DNA of 26,216 bases from Mnemiopsis leidyi (Eukaryota; Ctenophora; Tentaculata; Lobata; Bolinopsidae), in the NCBI GenBank assembly GCA_000226015.1, contig JH152737.1, forward strand, positions 34,124 through 60,339, in the 5' to 3' direction. Each line of letters opens with the position of its first letter. Position 1 is the first letter of the stretch. A program made the translations under genes and the position numbers. This document shows positions 1 to 11,300 of this stretch, piece by piece. The notes under the pieces were generated by a model that was not told the DNA's origin, ran no database searches, and was given only the letters and a program-made list of their open reading frames with translations.

Positions 1-323
1 CATCAAAGTTTAACACTATGACTTATCAAAATAGAAGTTACAGTTACATAGAAGTTGAAATGGAAAATATTTGAGAAAATATTTGGGAAATTAGCAGAAA
101 AATTATTGAATATGATTTTTACTTATTTGTTTTCATGTTTGCGTGCATTGACAATGGATGTTGAGCCGCGCGTGCGCCGTTCGGCCAGTGCGCGCGTTGG
201 CGGACGTACGTGCGCGTCGTCACATCTGCAGTCAATGCTGGGTCAACCCACACTATACGAGTGTGAGAATAAGATATATTTATGATTTGATTACAAGTGC
301 TGTAAATAAAATTTGTTGTTTTC

Positions 324-533
324 TTGAATGTGTCATATCTCTTTTGGAATAAGCTGCCCAAATATGTTAAATTCTCAGAGTCGGGTAGCGATTTTAAAAT
401 GAAATTAGAAGGGTTTAAATTTGGTTGTAGTGAAATTGACACCGGTAATTTTTTTGAAGTATCAGATATAGTTTTGAATAAAATTGAAGGGAACGACTAT
501 CTTGAAAATAAAAAAAGCAGAATAAATTTTTGA
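324..533 (+). pseudogene. LINE ORF2 C-terminal remnant
   Basis: A 69-codon open stretch whose first half reads like the extreme C terminus of a non-LTR retrotransposon polyprotein: a W-N-x-L-P core (FWNKLPKYVKF) followed about 10 residues later by F-K-x-K-L. The same arrangement (LWNSLP, then FKTQL) closes the larger LINE at 3009-6060. No reverse transcriptase or endonuclease motif is seen upstream in 1-323, so this would be a severely 5'-truncated copy, as is usual for LINEs. The second half, after about residue 32, is not recognisable. The call rests on a short motif; a chance ORF is possible. Confidence 0.45.
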
Positions 534-652
534 GACAAAATCGAAGTGTGGCTAAAAACAGGATATTAATTTATATTAGATGAAAATCAATTTTGATACC
601 TTGATATCTATTTGCAAATCTTTGTTTCGATATGATAACATAATTGTTTTAG

Positions 653-756
653 AAAAAGGCAACTGTTTATTTTTATTTTTATATGCTCATATTTGTATAT
701 ATTGAAAAAAGGCGACTGTTTATTTTATTTTTATATGCTTTTATCTGTATATATTG
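653..756. repeat. 52-bp tandem duplication (2 copies)
   Basis: Two adjacent AT-rich copies, 653-704 and 705-756, each run from an A-tract through GGC(A/G)ACTGTTTATT to GTATATATTG. They differ by a few substitutions and a one-base length change in a T run. No coding content is seen. Confidence 0.85.
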
Positions 757-1960
757 AAGGTGGGACTGTCAATTGAGAAATGAAGGAATAGGGATAAGAA
801 GTAGGACACAGCTGTGATGATGTATTTTGTCATAATTGAACTGCCCTTTTGGATCCTGGACCGCCTCGCCGGACCCGCCTCCAACGTGGTTCTTGTATCT
901 TTCGCGCGTTACATATACAGAGCGAGGCGGGTCCTGCAGTAATCTCGGCACATGCCAAGACGGAAGCCTCAGATAGGTGTATGTTTAAAACAAAAATTTT
1001 ATTTAATATCATTTATAGCAATCAAAATTTAAAGAATTAAAAAAATTTCTGCAAATGTCCCCGGATGGGCGGGTATGTGTTTGTTTATACGATTTACCGG
1101 GCCTCTCAGGGACAGGGTTGAGGCCTGGTCAATAGAGGGGCCCAGTAAATAGAATTTGACCAAAATATGGCCTAATTTTGGCCAGAAAAAATTTTGTCGA
1201 AATAGTAACTTAAGTTATTGATAGCATCTGGATCAAATTTCTTGATAAAAGTACTCCTTGAGGGATTTAGAACTGTGAGAATCGATCCAACGTTCTGAAT
1301 TACATTTTAAATTGGTAATCTCAAGGTCGGTCATTTATTGTGTATGTATTTCATGGTTACGTTACATATATCAGTACACGTGTGTATGAGCCACAGCTTG
1401 CATGTTAAGGCTCTATTATGGTGTCACATGGCCAAGAGATACCATTACCAAAATGTCACTTGTGTCGGTGCCTGCTATTGAAGGTCATACCCAATGTCCC
1501 ACTCTTAAACGGTCTACATATCTTGTCAACGGCGTATGCAATCACTTCATGCTGATACAGGATCGTGTGCTGGACTGGTGTCAAGCATCTCGTGTATCTT
1601 TATCATGGCAGTATAGCATGCTTTAATTGGGTACAAAAAGGAGCCGTATAATGTAACTCAATACTATCACATATCAGTTGATAATACTTATAAAGAAAGT
1701 TTGAAGTAGAAAAAAAATGTGTAATAATTGAGATGAAGTTATTAAATATAATGATGATAACTTTGTCTTAATGTATCTGCAGTGGTGGCCCACGAGTCAC
1801 AGTGTCCGTCCTCTCCAGGTACTCATCATTAATTGCTTTGCTTGATTGTGCAAAATGAAATTATGAAATTATGATTTGTTTGATAAAATGCTGTAAATAA
1901 AATTTCTACTTTTTCTTAAAAATTCTACTTTTTCTAAGGTGTATGTGTCCACAATGGCTT
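757..1960. other. Intergenic stretch with two hairpin-forming sequences
   Basis: No convincing gene is seen. Two inverted repeats stand out: a perfect 11-bp pair GGACCCGCCTC (871-881) and GAGGCGGGTCC (924-934) in a locally GC-rich patch, and a near-perfect 17-bp pair (1092-1108 and 1133-1150) around GGGCC with a 24-nt loop. The open frame at 1402-1626 has no recognisable protein signature. Confidence 0.6.
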
Positions 1961-1971
1961 TATAAACAGGA

Positions 1972-2706
1972 GTTTAACGCAGGGTTTAAAAAGCTGCACA
2001 TTTTGAGTGCAAGTGCTTACATGATACAACTTTACCTGCACGTGATCACCACAGCTCAGGTTTTAGCAGGTGGGGCGTAATCTTTTGCCAAAATTTGGAA
2101 GGAAAATCTTCGGGCCGGGATCGGCTAGAAGCTTATCCAAACTGTAAGGGCGACTAATTCTCACACATTAGAGGTTACTGGGACATTTTGATGAGCTCTT
2201 AGTTCGGTGATCACATGCGGGCGTAAAGTTGTATCTTGTAAGTGTTGGTTTTGGTCTCGGTTTTTCTTTTCTGTTTTACCGAGCCAACTTCCCTAAGTAA
2301 TCCAACTTTCTTTTCTAGCAATGATGGGTTGATGCTTTATTTGGGGTCTGAATAACCGGCGTGGTTTGAGTGGACTCGCTTACGATTGGAGGGCAGCCAC
2401 CAACCAGCCGGTAAGTAGTGTTTAAAATGTATTTAATGTTTTAACTTGGTATATGATTTTGTGTTACTTAATACTTTAAGTTTATCTTTTTTTGTTTTTG
2501 GTATAAAAAATATTTACACGTAATATCTGCTTCAGGTTATTTTGTTTAAACGTCTTGTGACCTTTGTTCCCTGTTTACTGAAGATTACTTTGTGTTAACA
2601 ACAAAAAGAGTTTTAATTGGTTTGGAAGTGCAGCATGCACGCAATAGGAAACCCAGCTATAACAGTAAGCAATCAAAATGCGGGGCTTTTTGAACACTGC
2701 GTTAAA
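1972..2706. repeat. Composite inverted-repeat structure
   Basis: The left arm, 1972-2052, contains two overlapping segments that each recur inverted downstream. The segment starting GTTTAACGCAG (1972-2020) pairs with 2665-2706, and the segment containing GATACAACTTTAC (2013-2052) pairs with 2202-2244; the latter match also keeps GTGATCACC. Identity is roughly 80 percent over about 40 bp in each case, allowing small gaps. The pattern suggests the ends of a mobile element or two nested elements. No transposase or recombinase frame is recognised inside, and target-site duplications were not identified. Confidence 0.6.
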
Positions 2707-2716
2707 CCCCCATTAG

Positions 2717-2962
2717 TTGAGCCTATGTGCACACATATCAGTAAGGAAAGTACTCAAATATATCAACGAAAGTGAGAAATTGGCTGGTGGGGTTAACCAA
2801 GTGTCAAAAGAGGCTTTAGAAGAGCTAAAGAAAAAACACCCACAACCAGGTGCTGTTGATCCCTCAGTCCTACAGAACATCACATCAGATTCTCCAGACC
2901 CAGTATCATTTGAGTGAATAGATGCTTCCTGCATTGAATTTGCAGCAAAGGATATTGTAACC
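2717..2962 (+). pseudogene. Fragment of a reverse-transcriptase-type retroelement ORF
   Basis: The frame reads ...LEELKKKHPQPGAVDPSVL..., then about 13 residues on, VSFE, an in-frame TGA at 2915-2917, IDASCIEFAAKDI and a final TAA. As I recall, a pattern of K-H-P-x-P, D-P-S-x-L, F-E-S-I-D and an alanine pair precedes the reverse transcriptase core in an ORF family repeated in cnidarian, sponge and other invertebrate genomes. Here the expected serine codon is a stop and the frame ends before any catalytic motif. It is a dead fragment. It adjoins the inverted-repeat structure on its left and the LINE 3' end on its right. The family assignment is from memory. Confidence 0.4.
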
Positions 2963-3707
2963 TAACCTTTGTAACCTTTGTCAGGTTTAGTGAGCTGCAA
3001 CAGGGTCATCAACTATCTTGACTACCCCAAAGCTCCAACGTCAATTGATCATTTTTCCAGTCCAGAAGAGAGTTATTGATAGGACATGAGTATCCTTTGA
3101 TTGGAGGTTGGTCAAGAATTTTCAGGAGCAATGTTGAGAGCTGTGTCTTGAAGGATTCAAATTCCCTTATCTCGTTTATCTGAACTGGGAGACTGTTCCA
3201 CAGCCTCGGACCCTTAACGGCAAACGAGTTGTCATATAGACTCTTGTGGTATGCAGAAGCACCTTTTCGTAAAGATAAAAAGACTACTTTTTGGCCAGTA
3301 CGAGGTCTGAAGTAGAAGCTGATTTCAAGATCGTAGCTGACTGATCCCTGTAGAATCTTCCACAACATGAAGTAGGATATCCCTTTCTCTTCTACGTTGT
3401 AGGCCATAAGGACATAAGATAAAGCTTCTTCAGTCTTTCCCAGTAGTTGACACTTTATAAGGATTCCATAGTGGGTAGCAGTATTCAAGTAAACTACGGC
3501 CTACGCACCATCGGTTTGTAGAGTTTCAACATCACAGTTGGGCTGCGGGTGTGAAACACACTTACTTAATACCAAAGCAGACTTCTGCCTTGCCTTGTTT
3601 GGATTTGATCTGAGCAGTCCATGATAGGTCAGATTGCACAGTAACTCCAAGGTCCCTGAGTAGCTGAACAGGTGACAGGATACCTTTTGAAGTTGTATAT
3701 TGGTACA

Positions 3708-5076
3708 ATTCCTAGGTGAAAGGCAATTGATGCAGGTTATTGGACCTATTGGAAGCGTGGCTAATGAACTCAAATTTGTCTTCATGGAGATACATGTTGT
3801 TTCTTGTTGACCATTGAATTACGCTATTTAGGTATTGTTGTAGCAGCTGCATAACCAACATTTTCGATTTGGCCTCATAATCATGTGTCGTCAGCAAAAC
3901 ATCGAATGACACTGTTTGTGACACCAAGCGATATATCCTTGATAGAGATAAGGAACAGGATGTGACCGAGGACTGTCATTGCGGTACACCACTGATGATA
4001 AGTGCTGCTGCACTCCTAGAGTAGTGCGCTAAGGGCATTTGCCTATGCAATCTTCTTCGGTCTACTCAGCGGAATGACCAGGAAACCGTGATTGAGGGTT
4101 AAATGAGGAGGGTCTCCGTTAAAAGATCTAGAATCTTCCAGGAGCCCCTTCAGTATTCCTGTAAAAGCCTGGGTACAGGTGTAACAAAATACAAAAAATA
4201 CAAAATACAAAAATACAACATGCTGGGAGCGGTTGCTCAGGAATGACCCAATCCACTTAACAATTTTTGGATGGACACCGTATTTTAAAGCTTTTGAATA
4301 AGTAAGGCATGGTCAACTTTATCAAAAGCCTTGACAAAGTCCAAGTAGATACAATTCTTGTCAGTTCCATTGAGAAAATTTTCCAGAATGTCGTAGAAGT
4401 GATGCAGTAGTTGGGTAAGGCAGCTATGAACTGGCCTGAAACCATGCTGATTGTTGCAAAGGACGTTGTTTGACTCGAGGTAGTGTACAAGTCGTTTCCT
4501 TAAGCAGCATTCAAATATCTTAATGATATGAAATGTAGGGGACAAAGGGCGGTAGTTTGATGCTGTTGCATGGCTGCCCTTCTTGTATAGTGGGCACACA
4601 AGGGAGCTCTTGTAAAAGACAGGAACTTCACCAGAATCAAATGATCGGGACCAGAGTAAGTGTATTGGCCGAGCCAAAGCATGCTTACATGATTTGAGAA
4701 GCACTGCAGGAATACGATCAGGGCCAGATGCTGATTCTGCTTTGATGTCATCAATTGCAGACAAAATATCATCTTCAGAGAAGTTTAGCTCAATCTTCTC
4801 AAATCTGTTTGTAGTAGCAGCGGTAGCAAAATCCGCAGCAATAATGTCAGCAGCCTCTGGGTTACTGAAGATGAATGTTAATTGCATCTGTAGGATGTTC
4901 GCAATCTGCTTTGGGTCGGTACAGATGTCGTTTTCCTCATCAAAAAGCATACTGATAGACTGCTTTTGCTTAGAGAACCGTTTAGCATAGCTATAGAAAT
5001 ATTTGGGGTTGGATTTAACTTTTCCAACTGCTTGGTTCTCTTTTAAATGTCTCTCGCTGATGAAAGTGTCCCTCAC
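3708..5076 (-). pseudogene. LINE reverse transcriptase domain, frameshifted and SINE-interrupted
   Basis: 263 codons are open at 5076-4285. They contain SASGPDRIPAVLLK (fingers), YKSSLVCPLYKKG, NYRPLSPT, NNQHGFRPVHSC and motif A (DFVKAFDKVDH), the normal order for a LINE RT. After KWIGSFLSNRSQH (about 4255-4220) the SINE interrupts the domain. RT resumes at AAALIISGVPQ (about 4005-3975), shifts frame to VLGHILFLISIKDISLGVTNSVIRCFADDT, then shifts again at the FADD site into HDYEAKSKMLVMQLL. There are thus at least two frameshifts besides the insertion, and the catalytic FADD survives only in sequence. Confidence 0.88.
4015..4219 (+). mobile_element. SINE copy 1, 5'-truncated, inserted in the LINE
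   Basis: The body (about 4015-4188) matches, on the opposite strand, the element at 19047-19275: GTGCGCTAAGGGCATTTGC, ATGCAATC, CTTCGGTC, AACCGTGAT, GGGTTAAATGAG, AGATCTAGAATCTT, then TGTAAAAGCCTGGGT and CAGGTGTAAC. It is followed by an A-rich CAAAATACAAAA-type tail to 4219. The tRNA-like head is missing. Compared with copy 2 it has about 19 extra bases (TACTCAGCGGAATGACCAG) after CTTCGGTC. LINE reading continues on both sides (RSQH above, AAALIISGVPQ below), so this insertion is younger than the LINE. Confidence 0.88.
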
Positions 5077-5144
5077 ATCATAGTGGAGAAGCGGGATTTC
5101 ATTTTCTAGAGATGTGATGGATTCTAGGGTTGGCCATAATCTTG

Positions 5145-6009
5145 CTAGTTGCTCAAACGATCTTTCATCTTCCGTTTCTTTCTCGACAAAATGCGCATTT
5201 TGTAAGAATTACCCCCTTTTGCCAGCGATTTGGGAGGGCAATGGTCCTGGCATATGCTCAGAAGAGTAGTCTTGAAGAACTCTGGAGATCCTTCAATACC
5301 GTGCTTATCTAGGATTTCAACCCAATCTAATAAGCAACTTTGTTGCTGATACCTACAAATCAGCCTTAGAAAAGTCCAGTGTTCTGAAAGCTGCAGCTTC
5401 AAAAATAGGGGGACATTGATGTTTGGTTGGCAAGGGTTGTAGGACAAGAATACTTCCACCAATTTGTGGTCAGACATCCTCGTAGGAGATACATCAATGC
5501 GTGTAACAAGGGAAGCCGAATTCGAAGTGAACAGATTCAGCTTGTTTTCCTTCCTTGTTGGTTGTAGAATGCACTGACTCTAAAGGTGGTCGTTCATAAA
5601 ACTCTCCATCAATTCTGTAGAGAGGTTTGGATTCGCTACCACTGGAGGGTCCCATGAAATGTTAGGGAGGTTTAAATCCCTGAGAAAACATGTATCATAA
5701 TGCTCTTTACCAAGAGTGAAGTCATGTAGTACTGCTTCCAAGAGTGTAGTCATGTACTGCTTCGAGATATTTACTGGGGCCTCAGGTCAGGTAGTCTGTA
5801 GAGCATACATAAGATCGTCCTGGCAGGTTCCGATGTACACACGAGAAGTTGACAGTGTCAAGCTTCTCTGTGTTGGTGATGTGTAGGTCCTGGTGGGAGT
5901 AGAGGAGTACCCCACCTCCAACCCTAGTATTTCGGTCACAACGGTGAGTGTAGTAGCCTTTAATGCTTACTTGAGCATCCTGGAGGTAAGGCTTTAACCA
6001 TGTTTCCAT
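5145..6009 (-). pseudogene. LINE apurinic/apyrimidinic-type endonuclease domain, broken
   Basis: The endonuclease half of the LINE nicks target DNA to prime reverse transcription. Two recognisable blocks survive: the N-terminal part at 6009-5782 (E-T-W-L-K-P, a conserved R-x-D/N-R then GGGVLLY) and the C-terminal part at 5477-5145, which begins with the S-D-H catalytic histidine motif. The stretch between (about 5780-5480) has stops and frame changes, and the first strand carrying the N-terminal catalytic residues is absent. It is non-functional. Confidence 0.8.
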
Positions 6010-6060
6010 AAGAACTATGAAAGGGATGCAGCTGGTACGTGACTTCTTTAGACATCTTAC

Positions 6061-6829
6061 CTAGATTTTGACAAAAATTTTTACATTTTTCACTTCCGTC
6101 GTATCTTCCAACTGAAAAGAGCATTTCTCCTCACGGTTCCAATCTAAAATGATGAGAGTTAGTTCCAGTGGTAGCCCTAATGCAAATGTTTCTTCACCAT
6201 CCTGTATCAAAGATTTCCTCGAAATCAGAAAAATGTGTCTGTGAGGTTGCGATGAAATGCCGTAGATAGTCGTGGTGACATGTGACCTCCGAAAGTGCGA
6301 CCTCCCAAAGTGCGACCTCCTGTGCAGAGGGTGAAATAGAAACACAAATACAGTAAAAAATTTAACTGTTTGTTAACTGTTTTATTTCGTCTCTCCAACC
6401 AAACCAAAAGTAAAAAAATTCAGCCACCCTGCTACAAGGGATATTCCCTAGTTGCCAGTGATTGGCATAATTAGACCTACTTATTGGCGAGAATGCCGAA
6501 TCTATCTGCTATTTTTCCAAAATTTTGATAACAATCAATTTACATCACATTTATCTTCACAATGCATGATATATATTATGTCATCAAAGAGGTGGGTAAG
6601 GCCATGACCATAACTGTGGGGCCTGGAATTTGTCTGATCGTCAATGGTTAAAACAATTAGACTTCACCAAACACAGAGGTTCTCCCTATTGTCATGGTCA
6701 AAAGATAGTTTTTAGAAACTTTGGCTAAAGCCTAATGGTCCAAAATCATGGTCAACTGACGCCTTTATTTATTTATGTTCTTACACTTACAATGCAGTTG
6801 ATGTAACATTGACTTAAATCTACATTTAG
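6061..6829. other. Intergenic, no gene seen
   Basis: There is a short tandem duplication, AAAGTGCGACCTCC-like, at about 6292-6320. The remainder is AT-rich sequence without a recognisable element or coding signal. Confidence 0.5.
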
Positions 6830-7262
6830 CTACATTTGAATGCCTGATTCAAAAACATGGCACAGATTCTGTACCCTAAAAGACATTGCATCGAAGCCTT
6901 GTGGCTCAGAAATATGGACATTTGGGTATTTGACAGAAGTCAATCTAGCAGATGGAATGATTGTTCTCTCTTTTGAGTCAGTGAATGTCAATGTTTTGAT
7001 TTCAATGTTGGAATCGTCATCATACCAGAAAGGAGGTTTGTACACATGTCTGGCTTATGTTGAAAGGTGCTCTGTTCTCCTTGCCAAAGTTTTGAAGTTG
7101 TCTGATGGGCTAAATACAGACTTGTTGGTCAGAGTAGCATCTAAGTCACACAGCTGAAACAATAATGCTTGCATTGCAACCATGTTTGGTGACTGCCATG
7201 TAACATCTATTTGATGTTTCCAGAGACTCATCTTTGCACTTCCGTGTGGTAGAATTTTCCAG
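6830..7262 (-). pseudogene. Unidentified degenerate coding-like region
   Basis: On the minus strand one frame is open for about 65 codons (including KMSLWKHQIDVTWQSPNM and LLFQLCDLDATLTNKSVF), is broken by a single TAA at about 7057-7055, then continues another 75 codons (RHVYKPPFWYDDDSN, IEIKTLTFTDSKERTIIPS, NLCHVFESGIQM) to a TGA at 6832-6830. A neighbouring frame just upstream (about 7350-7270, FSAGNAEYPLTSLISGHLTSF) reads as if joined by a one-base shift in a T run. Composition looks protein-like rather than random, but I do not recognise the family. It could be a decayed gene or the tail of an unknown transposon; a chance ORF cannot be excluded. Confidence 0.35.
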
Positions 7263-8305
7263 AATCTAAAAAGATGTCAGATGACCAGAAATTAGAGATG
7301 TCAAGGGATACTCGGCATTCCCTGCTGAAAAATTTGTATCCTTTAAAGAACTATCAAATCATAAAGATCCCATTCATAGCCTACTGTTCCGAACTAGGCG
7401 AGAGAAAACTAGATCTGATATTAGGAATTCTGTGATACATTCGACTTTGATTTTTTTTGTGTGGACCATAGAATAACTGTAGCAGCAAAACTTAGTAGTT
7501 GTTCAACTAATAACACTAATCGGTTTGGTTAAAAAGACTAAAACCAGATGTGTAAATTGCATTGCATTGGTTAGACATAAGAAAGAATAAGGAATTTTAA
7601 AATAGGACTAAAGGCATTACTCGTTAATATTCGCAAGATTTGTTACGAGTTTGTCACCATTGTCATAGTTTCAAATTTATAGCTCCTCCTTTCTATCCTA
7701 AGGTGATAAAAGTTTAAGTGTAATCAGTCCTAGCCCCTAGGCTTTTTACCATTACTTAACAATTTGACATACCTGCTATTACACAACTACCAGTTATAGT
7801 TTAGAACATTTTGAAATATCCATAAAAACGTATCTTATTGTGCCTTTCAGATAGTGACACTCAAAAACTGTATGCAAATAATTTATTTTTATATAACTTT
7901 ACATCTAAATAGTAACATTTATGATAATGAGCAGTTTTGCACAGTGTGAATTCCTATCTCACTTTTTTTCTGATGATTCAATTCTAGTTCTCCGTCAGTT
8001 TTTATCAAACTTCTGGGTATAATCTTAAACTGCTTAATTTCCGTGTTTAAATTACTTTTTTCTCCATGGTCTATAAGCATTTCTAGGTCAGCCTGGTTTA
8101 GAAGTTTATCAACAAATTCAGTAAAATATAAACTAAAGCTAACTGTATGATTTTTTCAAGATATTTGTGATTCAATTTTTGGACCAACCAAGTTTTTGCT
8201 TTAATAAAATTTGTTGTGTCTGTCTTAAAGAACTAATATTGTGCTAATGTAATAGTACTAAATTGGTTTTATGTATTATCAGGCAGCTGGCCTTATAATA
8301 TAACC
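7263..8305. other. Region upstream of WDHD1, no other gene seen
   Basis: AT-rich sequence of about 1 kb with no protein signature apart from the short coding-like piece at its left edge. It presumably contains the WDHD1 promoter and 5' UTR. No TATA or initiator site can be assigned with confidence. Confidence 0.5.
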
Positions 8306-8306
8306 T

Positions 8307-8318
8307 GTTCCTAGTTTA
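8307..8318 (+). promoter_or_regulatory. Possible 3' splice acceptor just before the WDHD1 ATG
   Basis: CTGTTCCTAG ends at 8314, four bases before the ATG at 8319. A second candidate, TATTATCAG, ends at 8282. Either could close a 5'-UTR intron or accept a spliced leader. Sequence only; no transcript evidence. Confidence 0.4.
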
Positions 8319-11300
8319 ATGACATTCAGTGCTGGTTTGGGGTCCCATGATGAGGGCCATGTATCTGTTTGTTACAGCGAGGACGGGAATCACATCATAT
8401 CAGGGGGCACTGAGGGTGATATCAAGATTTACAGAGGGACTAACAGCACTGAGGTAGGAAACTGAGCTGCTATTTATAAAACCTAACTGACAGTTAGAAT
8501 ACCCATTTGTTATTAACAAATTGTTAATTGTATACTGACTCATTCTAAGCATTTGCTCCAAAAAGGTCACCTTTTTTCGGTCTTGAAGTTGCTTTCATGA
8601 CTTATACTTCTCTGAACATGATCCCCATTTTCTATACATGTCAAAATGTGATTTATCTAACTAAGACTCCAACTTTCAAGGATCCTGAGCAAACATTTTT
8701 TGCTGATGCATTCAACGTGACAACAATTAAACAGTGGAAAGATAACATAGTTGCCGCATCGGAAGGGTGGTCCCTCCAAAAATGGGGGTTTCCTGATGGC
8801 AATAAATCTGGGTTTTTAGGAAAGTTTTCCGGGAACATTACACACTTTTCGCTTAATTTCGATAAAGACAAAATATTGGTAGGAAGTGCAGAGTTCATTA
8901 TGAAAATAACAGGTTAGTTTTGTTTTCTATTCAAATATTTGACAATCGTTATAATGACATGAATAATTTATATTGTAGTCTAAGTGTTGTGTCCGTCTTG
9001 ACATCGACTTCTTATTTCAGATTTGGAAACTGAAGAACAGTCAACTGTCAAGGGTCATACCGCCCCCATTCTCAGAACTGCATTTGGTACTTTTTAGAAT
9101 TATAGTTCATTTTCTCGGGAGTTGAAGTTAAGAATAATGTACTAGAACCCGTTTTAACAAATTAACGCAGTTGGTTAAAGCGACAGTTTTGTCATCATAG
9201 TAATACGAATTCGAATTCCGCTGGCAGTTACTTGGTCATGAGGTGAGCGTCGTTGACGTTCTCTCGAGGATCCCGTTGGATCTATGAAATCATTTGTCAG
9301 GGTAAAATAGGGAGCGTGTAGAAATCAGTGCAGCGAATTTGTATTTCATAGTGGCTCATAGTATGTGAAAAATTGACTGTGTTTCACATTCTATTATATT
9401 GGTCAATGTGATTAAAACTATTCTGTTACTCAGGCAGAAAGTTCTTTGCCAGTTCAAGTTGTGACGGGACCCTCAAAATATGGGAAACAAAATCTAAGGA
9501 GTGCTTAAAAACGTTGGAAATTTATCCTAAAAGTAATGACGTTGACTTGTCAAAGGTCAGAGGTGCTGTTCAGTTTGATGAACATGAGAATTTGATCGCT
9601 GCTAAAGAAAATGAGGTTAGTGTCTCCTTTCTCCTCAATTGTTCTTATTTCAGAAGCTACGATGCGACGTAATACCTCAAGAGAAATCCTGATCTGTTGT
9701 TAAATTGCCAAAAATTGTACCATAAACATCTTATGCTGCAAGTAATTAACTCATTGTAGTGTTAAGTTTTCCTATTATCTCCAAAGTTGTGTGTTACTCG
9801 CTTCATTCCCAAATTTCATTACACTCGACTGAAAATTTGTGCTTGACTTTAGATTAAAGTCTACTCAAGTGGTCTCTGGACCGAAAAGAAGACACTGAAA
9901 TCTGAGGATATGACTGCAATACTTGAGTTGGAATTGTCACACTGTAAAAGGTTAATAGCTTTGTTCAGACACCAGTTTGTTATATTTGTAATTATGATCA
10001 ATTTCGAGAAATCAAATTGAGATTCGTTAGTATCTGATTATCTTGTTTCAGATTATGGTGGGAGTTATAACTTCTTAATTCTATTCAGTCCAGTCCCATA
10101 TCTACTCAGAAAAAAAGTGACTCAAAAAAGTTATGAAGTTACACTTATAAACGCTGGTAAAAATAACGGATTATTAAACAATAAATTACACTCTGTTTCT
10201 ATCAGGTACCTAGTGGTTGGGTGTAAGGACGGTACAATGTTGATCTGGGATCTTCACTCTTACTGTTGTGTTAACAAAATTAAGTGTATTTCCGTACCTT
10301 CCTCTATCGCCACTCACCCTGCTGTTAGTATTCTCAGTTTGATTATTTTCTGAAGCATTCAATTTCTGTTAGCTCCCGTAATATTTGAAACAATTACAAA
10401 ATCAAGGATTCAATGCTTCAAACATTTTTGCACTACTTAACTGCTGGCATAGCAGTAATGTTGAAGTGCTGATTTCAATACCAGAATTTGATCTTCGAAA
10501 CACTTCAAGGAGTATAAGATGTTAGTTGGAGACTTGAGAGGAAAATGGCGGGAATGCGACCCCTATCTTACCAGTGAGATGATATCCAATGTTCCTGAAA
10601 ACTCTGATGATGCAGATGTAAAAACTAGCACACAGGTAATACAAATTTTTTCACAATATTCTAATTAAGCGTTTTTTAAAATAGTTTGTTGTAATAATTT
10701 TTGTCTAGGCGAACCGTTCATCTTCGCTTGAATGGTTATAATGTATTAATGTATTGTTTAAACTGTGGATTGTTGCGATTGTGGTGCGTAACTGCGTTAT
10801 CGTATCCTAAAACTTCTCCTTCAGAATGGTGTACAATCACTAATAGACATGGAAGCAGAAGACTTTGATGATTGGGGCGATGATGAAAACCAAGACATAA
10901 TGAACATGGTTAATATTGAATTAACGAAATTCGGTGATTTAATCTTCTCAGCATGTGAAAGTTAAAGTTTAAAGTGCATTGTAGAATTCCTGATCCGGGA
11001 TTAAGTAAGTAGAGTCTTTCCGATGTTGAAACAATTTTGTGTTACCTTCCTAGGACAGAGACGAAGATGACATCAAAGCGGTCGCCTCGCGAAATGCAGC
11101 GATAATAAACGACGACGACGACGACAGTAATGAACCGAGTATCTTGCAGATGGCGAAACTTCCAGAGAGGTCAACAACTCCTGAACTGGTCAAGGAGGAA
11201 CCTGTCCAGGCTGCAGAACCCGAACCAGGTATAAAGGATATGATGTATGACTTATCGAGAAAATTTAACTTGTAACATCTGCGGTTACGGCTGTCTGAAA

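Larger units (their letters stand above)
3009..6060 (-). mobile_element. Decayed non-LTR retrotransposon (LINE, Jockey/CR1-like)
   Basis: Read on the minus strand from 6060 down, this is a LINE ORF2 in the usual order. The endonuclease part starts with METWLKPY and a GGGVLLYSHQDL segment (6009-5782) and later has SDHKLVEVFLS (5477-5445). The reverse transcriptase follows (5076-4285, 263 open codons, ending in the motif-A stretch YLDFVKAFDKVDHALL). Then come SGVPQ (motif B), FADDT (motif C) near 3885, LLRDLGVTVQSDLSW, and a C-terminal LWNSLPVQINEIREFESFKTQL ending with TAG near 3009. The pieces lie in different frames with stops between them, so it cannot encode an active protein. The 5' end appears truncated near 6060, within the start of the endonuclease. 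A SINE is inserted at about 4015-4219. The 3' end may lie in the GGTTACAAA-like repeats at 2957-2985. Confidence 0.9.

Noticed and set aside
769-1040. Overlapping ORFs on both strands in the GC-rich patch
   Set aside because: Open frames here follow from local GC content and an inverted repeat; none has a recognisable domain.
1402-1626. 74-codon + strand ORF
   Set aside because: No family motif, no splice or regulatory context, and it lies in a repeat-rich stretch.
4694-4990. 98-codon + strand ORF
   Set aside because: It is antisense to the LINE reverse transcriptase.
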